A stretch of 64,000 bases of DNA, taken from Mortierella alpina. Its lineage: Eukaryota > Mortierellomycota > Mortierellomycetes > Mortierellales > Mortierellaceae. The notes under the pieces were generated by a model, which saw only the letters and a list, made by a program, of their open reading frames with translations, ran no database searches and was not told the DNA's origin. Below, one piece after another: positions 1-10,993 of the stretch; position 1 is the stretch's first letter; each line of letters opens with the position of its first letter. A program made the position numbers and the translations under genes. The stretch is from the NCBI GenBank assembly GCA_029449245.1, contig JANATF010000005.1, positions 992,001 through 1,056,000 of the forward strand, read 5' to 3'.

Positions 1-84
1 AATGGCAGCTCACCTCAATGCTTGTTCAACACTGACTGAATAGAATACGTCTTTATTTTAAGCTCCTTGCAACCACATGTCGAT

Positions 85-669
85 ATGGCGCGCCTTTGTC
101 GGAGTGTGCAGAGAGTCAAGAGTAAGGATGGCGGGAACCTGTCCACAAACGCAATTGTCCTGGCGCTCTCCTGCATGAACCAGTATGAACTCAGGAGGGC
201 ATGCCACGAGTGGAGGGCAATTATTGTACATATCGATCCAGAATGCACGGCTCTGCAACGTTCCATCGCCACGCACTATAACCGCTATCACCTATGGGCT
301 GCCGTCCAAGCTGTCATCTGGAGTGGGTTACTAGCGGCTGTTGGCATCCGACAAAACAACATTATCCGAAGCCTTAACCGCTGGTCAATGTCTCGGTTGA
401 CGTCAACTTGTGTGGTGGCCTTTGGCTGCCTTTTCGCGGCGTCGTGTGCTGCCAAGACATCAGAGTTCATTAGAGCAATTCCCCGTGGTTATGATGTGGT
501 CCGGGTCAAGAACGACGAGGCAGGCACGGACCATTTGTTCCTGGTGCGGCGCGACTATGCATTGCAAGGTGATTTACGCATTGTGCCAATGTATCTGCTC
601 TCAGGTCTGGGCTTGGGAACGATACTTCTGGGAGCTCGGATCGCGTTCAAGGTTAGGAAAGCTATCTAG
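85..669 (+). CDS. Hypothetical multi-pass membrane protein (194 aa)
   Basis: I do not recognise this protein. The frame is open from base 40; I chose the ATG at 85 because the open part upstream has no ATG. Three hydrophobic stretches are visible: about residues 68-86, 104-120 and 168-187, the last ending in a basic tail (FKVRKAI) at the C-terminus. The N-terminal third is soluble and basic. No motif suggests enzymatic activity. The short length and the window edge mean that 5' exons could lie outside, and a spliced model cannot be excluded. It is transcribed toward the fucosyltransferase-like gene, whose TATA box lies about 580 bases downstream of this stop. Confidence 0.4.
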   Translation: MARLCRSVQRVKSKDGGNLSTNAIVLALSCMNQYELRRACHEWRAIIVHIDPECTALQRSIATHYNRYHLWAAVQAVIWSGLLAAVGIRQNNIIRSLNRWSMSRLTSTCVVAFGCLFAASCAAKTSEFIRAIPRGYDVVRVKNDEAGTDHLFLVRRDYALQGDLRIVPMYLLSGLGLGTILLGARIAFKVRKAI

Positions 670-1252
670 ATACGCATATTTAGAAAGGACAAGTTCAAAT
701 ACCCGAAAGTGTGCAACTACAAGTTATTTTGGGCAAACACACAAATGTGTAATCATTTTCGCAACACGAAACGGGCTGTTGCTGGGTCACCAAACTTACT
801 CCATCCTGCAGACACGCCGTGCATAGTTCACGCGTTCACAACGCTCTCCAGAACCGTTGGCAAGGCACTGGCTACAGTAGACAGGTGCCAGTCAATCTAA
901 TTTTGGCCTTTTGCGCACAACGATTCTGCAGCCCAGCGTCTTCTTTGACTTGTTGGATAGCTCGCGCCAACACTCTCCGGTGTACTTGTAGAAATCCTAC
1001 AGCACTGCTGACATAGTCAAACGACAAAAGAAGAGTACCGAAACATATACGAAGACACTCAAACTCTAAGTCAAATATTTCTTTCTCCCTTTCTTACTCT
1101 TCTGTCCTGCCCTTAGCATCTCCGCTCCCTCCACCGTCTTGTATCTCTTCTTTCGCTCAGTAGCCCATTACTCTTTTACTCTTCCCAAGTTTCTCCTCAC
1201 ACAACTTACAAAGCATCTTTTGCTATTTGCCTAACCCTAGCTTCTACAGCAG

Positions 1253-1259
1253 TATATAA
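1253..1259 (+). promoter_or_regulatory. TATA box of the fucosyltransferase-like gene
   Basis: TATATAA lies about 140 nt upstream of the ATG at 1400. It is followed by a strongly pyrimidine-rich leader (CCTTCC, CTCCTTC tracts), the pattern seen upstream of other well-supported genes in this window. The rest of the gap between 670 and 1400 holds no supportable gene. Confidence 0.55.
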
Positions 1260-1399
1260 CTGTTGACATCCCCACTTTTTACCCCTTCACTCAACCACAC
1301 CGCAGTTTGACCTTCCTTCCTTGCATCACCTCCTTCATAGACTGTTAAGCACCTGCATTTATATTACCTCATTTTCCTTTAAGAAAACCCTTTCATTTC

Positions 1400-4300
1400 A
1401 TGGTCATCACCAAGGACACATCAACCTCCTCCTCCAACCGCTACAGTCTCAATGACCTGAACAACACCCTCAACATCAGTAGCAGTAGCAGCAGCAGTGC
1501 TCTGACCAACAGCAGCAACAACACTGGCACCAATAGTGTGAACACAATAGCATCCACCCATTACCATCACCATACACCCAATCATCCACACCCGACAGCC
1601 GCAGCTGGACGAGAGTTCTCCGTCGACTTGGAGGCTCTCGGTAGTAACAACAGCAGTAGCAGAAAAAAGCCCCGAACCCCTTCTCCACCACTGTCATCAC
1701 CCGATCACCGCATCCCTTTCCCGTTCCCTATCTTAAAGCGCTCCTCGCGCTGGTCGAAGAAAAACAAGAAGCCATGTCTCCTCTTTGCTGTCGTGGCGAT
1801 AGGACTCTTGGTACCCGTCTGGATCATTGCGACAGGCATAATCACACTCGAGTCATTCAACGATATGATCCGATACCTGCCTGGATATCACATCTTTGCC
1901 AACAACCTTCTCTACCTCGTCATGTTCTTGCTCCTCGCATCGTTCACGATTCTGGCGACACTGCCCATTCTCCCGATCTTCATACTGGCCTTGCCCTTCC
2001 ACCTTTTGATCTTTTCAATCTTCAACAAGTTGATGAGCGAATGGCTTTGGTGGTGTGTTGGTTGTTACACGGCTCTGTCGCTTGCGCCCGTGGGATCTAC
2101 AATGGTGTCACGGATCAAGCACCAATTTCTTCAACATCATCTTTGTGGTTCTCGGCGAGAGCCGCTTATTCGTCAGAAATCATCACCATCCCTTTTTCCA
2201 CCACAAGCTAATTCCAAGAACTCGCTACTTTACCCTGTTATTCTGAAACAAGACACCTGCTTGCGTCGCGTTTGTGTCAGTGTCCAGATCCATCTTGAGG
2301 GCGTAGGGAGGCGGATGGAGGCAGCTTTACAGTTGTTCAGCGTGTCCGCCAATCCCCGGACCTCGATCCGCTGGCGACTGACGCTTGCACTGTTGTTCTG
2401 GTTTAGTTACGTGATCCCTGTGACCCTGAACAACGAGTCTCGCGTATTTAATCCAGCGCAGTCAGCAGCATCGTTCGATATTGCTCACCCAGAGTTCTTA
2501 TGCTCAACGTCGGGTGTGGGAGTACAACGACCACGTCATGATGCGTTTGAAGGGTACTGGAAGGAGTACTTACAATTTCACAAGCAGATGGTACTGCCAG
2601 AGGAGGCTGGGGGCTTTCCCAAAGACCAGAAGCGATTCCTGATCTTCCAGCCTAGCGATGATGGGCTTGGTAATCGCCTGCAAGCCCTGCTAAGTGCTGT
2701 AGTGATGGCCATGATTAGTCGCCGAGCAATTATCCTGGACTGGCAGGCAACGCCCCAGTGTAATGTAGGTGTTCTGGTCCCGCTGAAACGCGCGCCTTTT
2801 TTTTTTGTTTATTCGGGCCATTATCAACGCATGAAATCTGTGAGTCGCCATTCAACTCCCTCTCCTCTTTCTATGTCGATCGATGGTTAATCTCTTTGAC
2901 CCTTTTTTGTTCACAACCCTTTATTCTTTACATACATTCATATTCCGTTTTGCTCCAACATCCTTAATTCTGCCTCTCCTTGCATTCCTCATAACTCTCC
3001 AGCTGCGTTAACTCTGAAGGTGCAGCCTCCCTTCAGCTTCGTTTTTGTTCTTTACAACTGAGCACCTCAGCCAACCAGCTCTCAATATCCTCACATTGGA
3101 GAGCGTCAGGATTCAGATAAAAAAGGGTCTCCTTTGTGCGACCGACCCATAACGCAGCGTGTGAGAGCAATCAATCACAAGAAGCGTGGCAAGCACGCGC
3201 CACAAAGAGAGTTTTTTTTTATCTTTTCTTTCTTCACTGGCTGACGAGGCAGCCCTATTTTCCACCACTGCTCAAATAACACCATCATCCTTACAGTGTT
3301 CGCTCGCCGCATCTCCGTTTCTCCATGGCATTGTAAATCTTTGTGCATTTTGAAGCACGTCATTTTGTCATTTCAAGCCATGCCGACTGCGCAATCAACG
3401 GCTGTTGTTGATGGATAGTGTAGCACTATTTTGATTTCGATAATGGAGTTTCGAGACTATCTGGCGGTTTGTCTTGGACAGAAGTCATAGCGCCCCAGTT
3501 TTGGTTTCGCGAATAGTTTATGTCCATGGCCCGGTTAAACACCTTCTTCCCTCCTTTTCCTTTAAGGTCCCGCTCCTCCCTTTACAACCAGAACCCCTTT
3601 ATCTCATCAGCGTTTCGGCCATTCCTATGAATCTCTTCCTCGCTAGGCGAATTTCACCGATCTCTTTCAGCAACCAGAAGGACTGGCTTGGGATCTCCAC
3701 ACGACGCTTCCGGACCACGAGGATCTTCCCGCCTACAAGTCCAAGTACGAGATCTGGTACCCGTACTGCCGGAACTGTGCCATTCGCACACCTATCACCC
3801 CAGAGTCACCTTGGTCTCCCCTTCTCTGCGATCGTGACCTAGGGCTCGATCCCTCCTTGCCCATCATCCAGGTCCTCTCGACCCAATGGTTCTTGCCTGT
3901 GCTCCAACACAATGCCCATTGGAGACCACTGCTCTGTGAAATGCTCCCTGAGGGCGGAAAGAATGCCTTCCGTGATCTGGCTTCGCTCCTTTTAAAACCC
4001 TCAAAGGTTGTGCAGGACAAGGTGAACTCTGTACTGGATCGGATCCCAGAAGATGCGACATTGATCGGACTGCAAGTCAGGAGGACAGAGAATAACGCTG
4101 TGGGGCAGAGCATCGAGGATTCATTCCTGCACTGTGCTGCACAGGCGGTCGAGGAGGAAGAAGAAAAGATTGCGGCCGTCGCAAGTTCAGAGTGGCGCGG
4201 TGTCACTGGATCTGGATGGGACTTTGTCAGGAACAGGCTTATGCGAGGTTTTGAGAACCTACAACATGAAGGCGATGAGGGGTCTATGATAGACCAGCAG

Positions 4301-4927
4301 GGTCGATCTCAGGATCAGAACGTGTCGGCGCCCTACGTGGATCATTTGCATCCACAAATCAAAAGAGCTAGATTCGCCTACTTTCTCGCGACAGACTATC
4401 GCCCAACACGCGCCCATTTCCAAAACGTCCTTGGTGACAAGCTGTACGTCCTTGAAAGCACCTTTCAGACTCAAAAGTCTGACCCGCTAGCAGTGGCGCC
4501 CCATACCGAGCGAGATACGGAGGACGGAATCGTAGAACGACAGGCACACAAGAAAATTCCATCTCAGAACGGCGCCGCCGCCAGAGCCGATATCGCATCG
4601 CGACCCAATCCAGCCTCGGATGCGAAAGCCCCTCAAACAGAGGCAGTCGTGCGAAATTCGGTCCATGGTGTCCAAACGGCTGTTGCGGAAATGTTTCTTC
4701 TCGCCCACGCGGATCGGATCGTTTCTTCGCCGTATTCTACGTTTGGTTACTTTGCGCACGCGTATGCGAATGTGCAGCCGAATATCGTTAAACGGGATGG
4801 TACGTGTATCAAGCGTCGGTCGACTCAGCCTTGTTTCCAGTATTGGTTTGGGTTTGCGAACGGAGGAGCTAAGTGCTCGGTCAAGGCAACAGTTGAGATG
4901 AGCGAGGATTATGATTGCTGGCTGTGA
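1400..4927 (+). CDS. Fucosyltransferase-like glycosyltransferase with multi-pass N-terminus (881 aa)
   Basis: Two exons, 1400-2764 and 3647-4927. The 882-nt intron (GTAGGT...GCTAG) joins TPQCN to ANFTDLF in phase 0. The C-terminal half has the hallmarks of the xyloglucan/alpha-1,2-fucosyltransferase-like (GT37) fold: DGLGNRLQALLSA (421-433), IGLQVRR near 595, FLATDY near 700, and an acidic-to-SSPYSTFGYF block near 800-825. It probably transfers fucose from GDP-fucose to a cell-wall or secreted glycan in the Golgi; the acceptor is unknown. The N-terminus is low-complexity (Ser/Asn/His-rich to about residue 90), then has hydrophobic segments at roughly 125-148, 167-187, 190-208, 212-232 and 325-343, unlike the single-anchor type II layout usual for this family. 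Short in-frame introns inside exon 2 cannot be excluded. Confidence 0.75.
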
Positions 4928-4946
4928 TAGAGATCATGATGTACCA

Positions 4947-4947
4947 A

Positions 4948-4980
<33 letters not shown>

Positions 4981-4981
4981 C
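4947..4981. repeat. (AAT)n microsatellite
   Basis: About eleven uninterrupted AAT units begin 20 bases after the fucosyltransferase-like stop codon, so they probably lie in its 3' UTR. Confidence 0.9.
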
Positions 4982-5050
4982 ATTGAGAATGGCAGGCATC
5001 GCTTTTTTTTCCTTCCTTATTTCTCAAGTGCGCATTCTATGATAAAGGTA

Positions 5051-5424
5051 CAGTCAGACCTGTTTAGTATCCCCTACTTTTTTGCGAAAACAGATGGGAT
5101 GTTATCGAGGGGGGGATGGTAAAGAGCAGCGCACAAACTGCATGTAAAAAAATTTGCCGAGGGACAAAAACAATTCACGAACAAAACGCGTGTAAAAATA
5201 TGGTCAGTTATGAAAAGGCAGGCAACTGAGGAGCTGCCCTTGGGACACCACACCAGCGGGCTATTATCCAGGCCATTACAGTACAGCGGGATGCTATCCA
5301 GGATATTCTCACCAGCGGGATCTTATCAGGGCCATTTTCTTAAGGTTGAACACTCGTCAGCAATCGCGGGGGATGTAATCCAAAAAGGGCCTTTAACCAG
5401 GGGGATATTAAGCAGGTCTGACTG
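5051..5424. mobile_element. 374-bp MITE with terminal inverted repeats and TA target duplication
   Basis: The left end reads CAGTCAGACCTGTTTAGTAT followed by CCCC; the right end, reverse complemented, is CAGTCAGACCTGCTTAATAT followed by CCCC. That is a 24-base inverted repeat with two mismatches. TA flanks both ends (5049-5050 and 5425-5426), the target duplication of Tc1/mariner-pogo transposases. There is no coding capacity, so it is non-autonomous. The interior contains several imperfect copies of a 25-30 base unit (CAGCGGGAT..TATCCAGG..ATT) near 5253, 5282 and 5312, which itself resembles the right terminus. The element ends 38 bases from the stop codon of the APC6 gene and may contribute to its 3' UTR. 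Confidence 0.85.
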
Positions 5425-5462
5425 TAGTGTACATTTTGAGATGTTTGTTCGTGCCCCATTTC

Positions 5463-8400
5463 TCAGCATTCCTCCATAGCATCTTCATCGCTTTCCGGCA
5501 TATCTTCTTCGTCCACCTCCTGCTTTCTCATCTTGCCCTTGATGTCCCCACTACGACGACCACTCCCAACCGAAGCTTTCCGTTTGGCCGTCATTGCTGT
5601 TGATGAAGGTTGCCGGACATGACTCGTCGTCTTTGTCCTTCGTTCTGTTAACGCCTTGATCTTGCGTTCTACCTCTTGATCATCCCGCAGCTCCTCAGGC
5701 AGGTACTCGTGCATCCATTCCATCTCGCTGATCCTGACCTTATCCTCCATCACGACCTGAAGCATCTCTGACGCGATTTGGTCACTTGGGCGGATCGCCA
5801 GGACTTTGTGGTAAGACTCTATGGCATCCGAGAGCTGACCCATAATCTGATAGATGAACCCCAAACCGACCAAGGCAGAGGCCTTGGCAGGGCCTGAGTT
5901 CGTGATTGCATCAACCTTTAAGAAATAGGTCTCTGCCTCCGTGTACTTTCTAAAGAAGGAAAAAAAGAACAAAAGCAAACACGAGACAGGCGCTAATGTC
6001 AGGGAGTGCAAGTCTCTGTGCGATTCATTTTTTTTAGATGCCATATGATGCACACATACTTGAGTCTCCTGTAGGCATGAGCAAGGTTGAGAAACGTGGT
6101 CTCCCAGATAATGTTCTTTCTCTGCGACCGTTCAAGCTTCTCGACGACTTTAAGGAGATACTGAACCGCATCGTCGTATTGTCCAAGATTGTAATACATC
6201 ACTCCAATCTCGTTCAACAGCAGTGGGTCCGAGTCGCAAATGGCCAGGCACGACATGAGGTATTTCTGTGCCAGGGGAACATTGTTCTGCTGTAGATGCT
6301 GCATCCCCAAGTAAAGTGATCCGAGATGCGATCTAGCGTGAGAATGAATAGTAACAAATATTAGATCTTGACCGTGCTCCCAGAAACACATTGCCCAACG
6401 ACTGAACCCTTTTTTTTTTATCTTACCCTTGAAACAGTTTAGAGCTGGTCGCATAGGCCGATATTGCTTGATCGTGTTCGCCCTCCAGTGCAAAGGAGTG
6501 TCCGAACCCTATCCATGCTGGGCCATAATGCCGATCGATGGTTGATGACTTTCCGAAATACCGCCTTGCCTCCCCGAGATTCCCAATCAGATAATAGTAC
6601 ACGCCCACAGCGAACCATGCAACAGCGTCCTTGGGATGTTGGTTCACGAGCTCATGTGCAATGAAGAAGAGCTCATTCTTTTGATCCAACTCGTAAAGTG
6701 ATACGAGATGCATTGGTATACAGGCCAGATTGAACTTGTCCATTTGTAGAATCCTATGAAACGAGTCGGGGGTATGCTGCGTCAAATAGGGCTATAAACC
6801 TCTTTTCAAATACTAGATATCGAACAAAAGAAAACTAACCTCTTTGTGCACTCGAGGCACTTGTCAAATCGGCATTGCGTAAAATAAATCTCGGCTCTGG
6901 CATAGAGCAAATCTGCGTTTTCGGTCTGAAACTTGGCTGATAATGTGGAGTAGATCTCGTCCTGTTCATCGATGTGGTCATACTAAGCAGTGAAGAAATT
7001 GAAAAGATTGTCATGTTGAGCTCCATGGTGTAATTTTGGTTCAAGTTCTTCTGTTCGATGCAGAGATGGCGGCCTACCTTTTTCAATTTTGATATATACA
7101 GCATCTTTACAAATTCGGCATCCTGTCCAAACAGCTGCTTGTTGAACTCTAGTCCATCTATCAGCTCGCGCTCTGGAAAGACAAGGGGAGAAAAACTTAA
7201 ACATGGGGTTTCTACAATTCGTACATATAGAACGAGCGACTGCAAGAAAGGGTGGACACGAACCTTCCTTGGTCGTCAGCATGTTGTTGGATACTAGGCT
7301 GTCAAGAGCATCGTAGCACTTTACATCAACTTGCAGTGCCTCATTGAAACATTCTTTGGATCTGACAATGTTGTTCATATTCTTGAAAACAATGCCGCGT
7401 AGATAGCACATGGAGGCCTCCAGCTTTATGGTGTAGTTTACGAGACGAGAAAAAAGATTAATATCGTGCCTACCAGTACTGCATGAGTCCAACTGTGAGA
7501 GGTCTCGTTCTAGGCTGAGCCTCGCCTTACCTTGATTCCTCCATCTGCGTTGCTTGCACTAACGTCCGATGCGTCCTCCTTTGTTACGAACTGGTTCACC
7601 TCGCCCAAATATTCTAGCGCCTCTTGCCATTTTTCTGTCCGGATCTATCCATGCGCAAGAAAAAGGGTGTCGATGACTTGGTGAATATGTCTGAGCCATG
7701 CGGACATAACTTTGTCCTTTGCGGCACTAATAATCACTCACCATGCACTGTATTGCTAGGAAGCGGCAGGCAACTGAGGATTCTAGGAGGTTTTGTCGCT
7801 GAAGGAGATTGACAGCCCGCCCATATTCGCCCATTAGGTAATACACCTGAGATAGCCAGAACACGTCGTTCGAGTCATCTGTGTAATATAGAAGCTATCA
7901 GTTATAATGCTTTCTGGGTTGGCGCTTCCAGTTATATCAAAAGACAAGAAATCCAGAGAATGTTCTCACCAGTGATGCTCAGCACTTTGTCGCCCCAGTA
8001 AGCTGCTGTTTTGTACATGTGCTGATGCATGGCATCTGTCCTCCAGGCCCGCATACTATCAACCGTGTCCCGATCGCGGTTGACTTCTGCCGGCGCAAAA
8101 ATGTCCGCTGCGCTCAGACTGTTCCGGCCACTGTCATATCCTACATGTTCGCCAAGGCCGCCGCCTATCACTCTACCGCCCACTGTGCCAATCATCGTAC
8201 CGCTCCCCGCAGAGCCTGGAATCGACATGCCTCCAAAGATGGAACTTGATTCTGTCCCATGCGCCATTGATATTGATCTGCTTCCAACTGATTTGGATGT
8301 AGACATCATCCCGATTCCTTTGATCGGCGAAGTCACGTAGGAGGTTTCGAGCCATCCCGCTGGCGAGTTGGCAAAGGGCGAAGGAATCACTCTCATGCTC

Positions 8401-9098
8401 TGGTTTGCAGCTGTTGACTGGCTGCCTACCCCTGCACTCTGTGATATCCGTGTGAGTGCATTGGGAGTCCTCGATCCAGATCCGTTGCCGACGGGTGAGA
8501 GATCGGACAGGGAGGCCAGTTGAGCACTAAAGCTATTGTTGTTACTCCCTGACCCTTGCAAACTTCCTGATGTTCCTGTAGCTCGTCTGAGTGTGACCTG
8601 TGGGTTCGGGAGGGGTGGTCCACGAAGCTGGCGTGATGTTGAGTTGGTCGACGACGCGGATCCTGAACCTTCACCAGCACCGCCTCCGCCACCACTCCCT
8701 CCGCCACCTCCGAGACTACTTCTATTGCTGTGTCCATGCTGTCTGGAAGATCTGGTAGGAGTCGTGAAGTTTGTGTTGGGAGAATGGTTTGTCGTCGGAT
8801 TCCAAGTGCCTTGTCCGGGCGTTTGAGGCCCACTCACCGGATTCGCTGCGCCCGAGGCCGTGGTTGAGCGTGTGGATCGCTGCGCCCTGCTGTTGGGTGT
8901 CTGGAATGACCCCTGGTTCTGGTTTTGCCGAGGATGTCCTTGACTACTCTGCTGACTGACACCCTGCTGACTTGACTGACTGCCTTGACTACTCTGAAAG
9001 TCCCCCTGTTGGCTACTGCTCCCTTGCCCGCCTGCAGGCGTGGTTGCGTCCCTGTGACTGCGGGGGTGGCCGCGTCGTCTCGTGGGTGTGGATGGCAT
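5463..9098 (-). CDS. CDC16: Anaphase-promoting complex subunit 6 (CDC16/Cut9), TPR protein (954 aa)
   Basis: Nine exons: 5463-5949, 6060-6332, 6427-6753, 6840-6982, 7078-7172, 7264-7423, 7531-7644, 7742-7878, 7970-9098; all phases agree. CDC16 is a scaffold TPR subunit of the APC/C ubiquitin ligase that degrades cyclins and securin in the nucleus. Recognisable family blocks are AAYWGDKVLSIT at the exon 1/2 junction, SNNMLTTKEE, WFAVGVYYYLIGNLGEARRY, YGPAWIGFGHSFA followed by EHDQAISAY, and LLNEIGVMYYNLGQYDDAV. TPR repeats run from about residue 350 to 860. The first ~330 residues are low-complexity (Gln/Ser/Gly/Asn-rich), much longer than in most orthologues. The start at 9098 gives MPSTPTRRRG; no nearer upstream ATG is in frame. 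The C-terminus is basic then acidic (RKQEVDEEDMPESDED). Confidence 0.92.
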
Positions 9099-9274
9099 GC
9101 GTGTGATTGCTTGCGATGATCCTCTCTGCGGAATCCAACACGAGCCCAATAGCTGTAGTTCGTAGCTCTACTCCCGTTTCTTGTTCCCGTCCGCAGCTCC
9201 AATGTCGGGGGTGTCAGAGGTTGATGGTAGTCCTTTGCGCGTAGGTGTGAGGTGCGAAAGATGCACACACTGTC

Positions 9275-9848
9275 TCACGGCTTTTGGCCACAAATTTGCC
9301 ACAACAGCTGTTGACAGTCACTTAGTCCCTTGAGTGCTGATCTCCGGCAATATATCTCTATATGCTTAGTACAGCTGCCGGGATCGCTTATTGCAAAGGC
9401 CTTCGCCTGCTTTTCTAGGAAATGTGCTTCATGGCGGTTTAGGAGTTGTTGAAAGTCTGTCTCGAAACGCTTGAGTGCTTCATGGATATGCTCGGCCTGT
9501 GGATGAGGTTTGCTCCGATCCCAGATTTTCTCCAACTCGGCATAACGATCACAACACCATTTGATATAGCGAATCTTGTCAAGCAGAGTCTGGGAGCCCA
9601 TAGCGAGCAACCACTACTCTATCGATAAACATGATTACCTCCACAGATTCTCCGATTTCCCTGGCCATCATCCCTTCAGCAGCATCGTTATCACAGTTAA
9701 AAGCGGTTACATGTATCCTCACCTCCCTTTCGCTGCAGCATAGCACAAAGTTGTGTGGAAACCTTACCATAGTTTGGAGGTACGCTATCAACGGCTGCTC
9801 AATTTGAGCTCGAGATTCTTCGTCCAAAATGCCAGAATCTTCGGCCAT
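9275..9848 (-). CDS. Unrecognised short two-exon gene or fragment
   Basis: I do not recognise this product. The clearest part is the 3' exon, 9275-9613: a charged, probably helical stretch with LLDKIRYIKWCCDRYAELEK near its start and a cysteine-containing tail. A 154-nt intron with good sites (ATG|GTAAGG ... AGAGTAG) joins it in phase to an upstream exon (9768-9848) beginning MAEDSGILDEES. That upstream frame stays open beyond the ATG, and a GTAAGT near 9952 suggests another 5' exon I could not complete, so the true start is uncertain. It lies 177 nt upstream of the APC6 start, on the same strand. It could be an intact small gene or the 3' remnant of a decayed one. Confidence 0.35.
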
Positions 9849-9952
9849 CTCATGTTCGGCTGGCAAAGTCGCATCAGGTACCTCAATGACAGGTTGTGAA
9901 TGGCGTAAATCCGCCAGCACAACAAATACATAGGTCCCTGTCGTCAACTTAC

Positions 9953-10993
9953 AGGGTGGGCTTCAAGGAACTTTGGTCCCTTGTTTAGAATTATTCACAA
10001 CTATTCAGCCTGTGTGTGGCTGGCAACCGACTACGCGTCCCAGTATAGTATGCCATGTAGTCTATATACACTCGACAGTACCTGGACCGTGGTATCGGTT
10101 AGGACTTCAAGGACGTGCCGCCACTAGTTCGAGGTTTTGGCATGTGTGAAGTGCATTTGGACTCTACAGATAGCCTGTCAATCACACCGTGGAGTGGAGA
10201 CGCCATCTCAAAGTACCCGTGCTTGCTGGATAGACCGGTGTGCGTATTGAAAGATACACACCCGGTAGCGAATATTTCCTGCGACTCTCGGTCGCTATAT
10301 TATTAACCTTCTGGTAGCCGACGAGGCGTATGATGGCACTTGATCGCGATGATCTCAAAGAATCTCATAAAAAACCAAGACGCACCTTCAGCAAGAACTA
10401 CATTAATCGGGTTATCTCAACTCTTCCGCGTAGCTCGCTGCCAAGACTTTTCCTTCGAGCGGGAAGCATGGTCAAATTCAATTGCTTGTGCCTCGCGAGT
10501 TGGCGGGATAGCCGGGTTGCTTCAGACCAATAACATTGCGCAGTGTCGGGCGTTGGGAGCCTGAGAACATTGCTGCAGACAAAAAACGTTGGGCAGGATG
10601 TGTGCACAAGGTGGCAGTGAGATATGCAATGGGGAACACGAACGTGCGCATTTTTGTGTGTGTAGGCGAACGGTTGCAGTCATATCCCGCATGGAGTGAG
10701 TCACTTACCGCCCCACAGTCAAAGGCACAAAAGTCAGTGCAATTTTCTGTGATTCCATATGAGTGTTGCTGAGGGCCTGTTCTGCAAACTGATAACGCGA
10801 TCGGCATTTCATATTGGCTGGAAGACAGTGACATTATTATATTTTCGATTTCAGCACACTGTGCCGCACTCCTGCTTCTTGATTCCTCCGTTCCTCTTCA
10901 AACACCTTCAACTGCACTCCCCGCCTGGATACCCTTCAGCAGTCTGTATAGCACACCACCCACTCCTTGCATTCTCCATCAACCCTCGCTCAA
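9953..10993. other. Intergenic stretch upstream of TRP4
   Basis: No supportable gene. Reading frames are short and lack conserved-looking sequence. An imperfect inverted repeat (ACCGGTGTGCGTAT / ATACACACCCGGT) occurs at about 10231-10265. The last 130 bases are pyrimidine-rich and form the probable 5' leader of the anthranilate phosphoribosyltransferase gene. Confidence 0.5.

Noticed and set aside
10231-10265. Imperfect inverted repeat that could form a hairpin.
   Set aside because: Short, with mismatches and no associated element or terminator role expected for a fungal gene.
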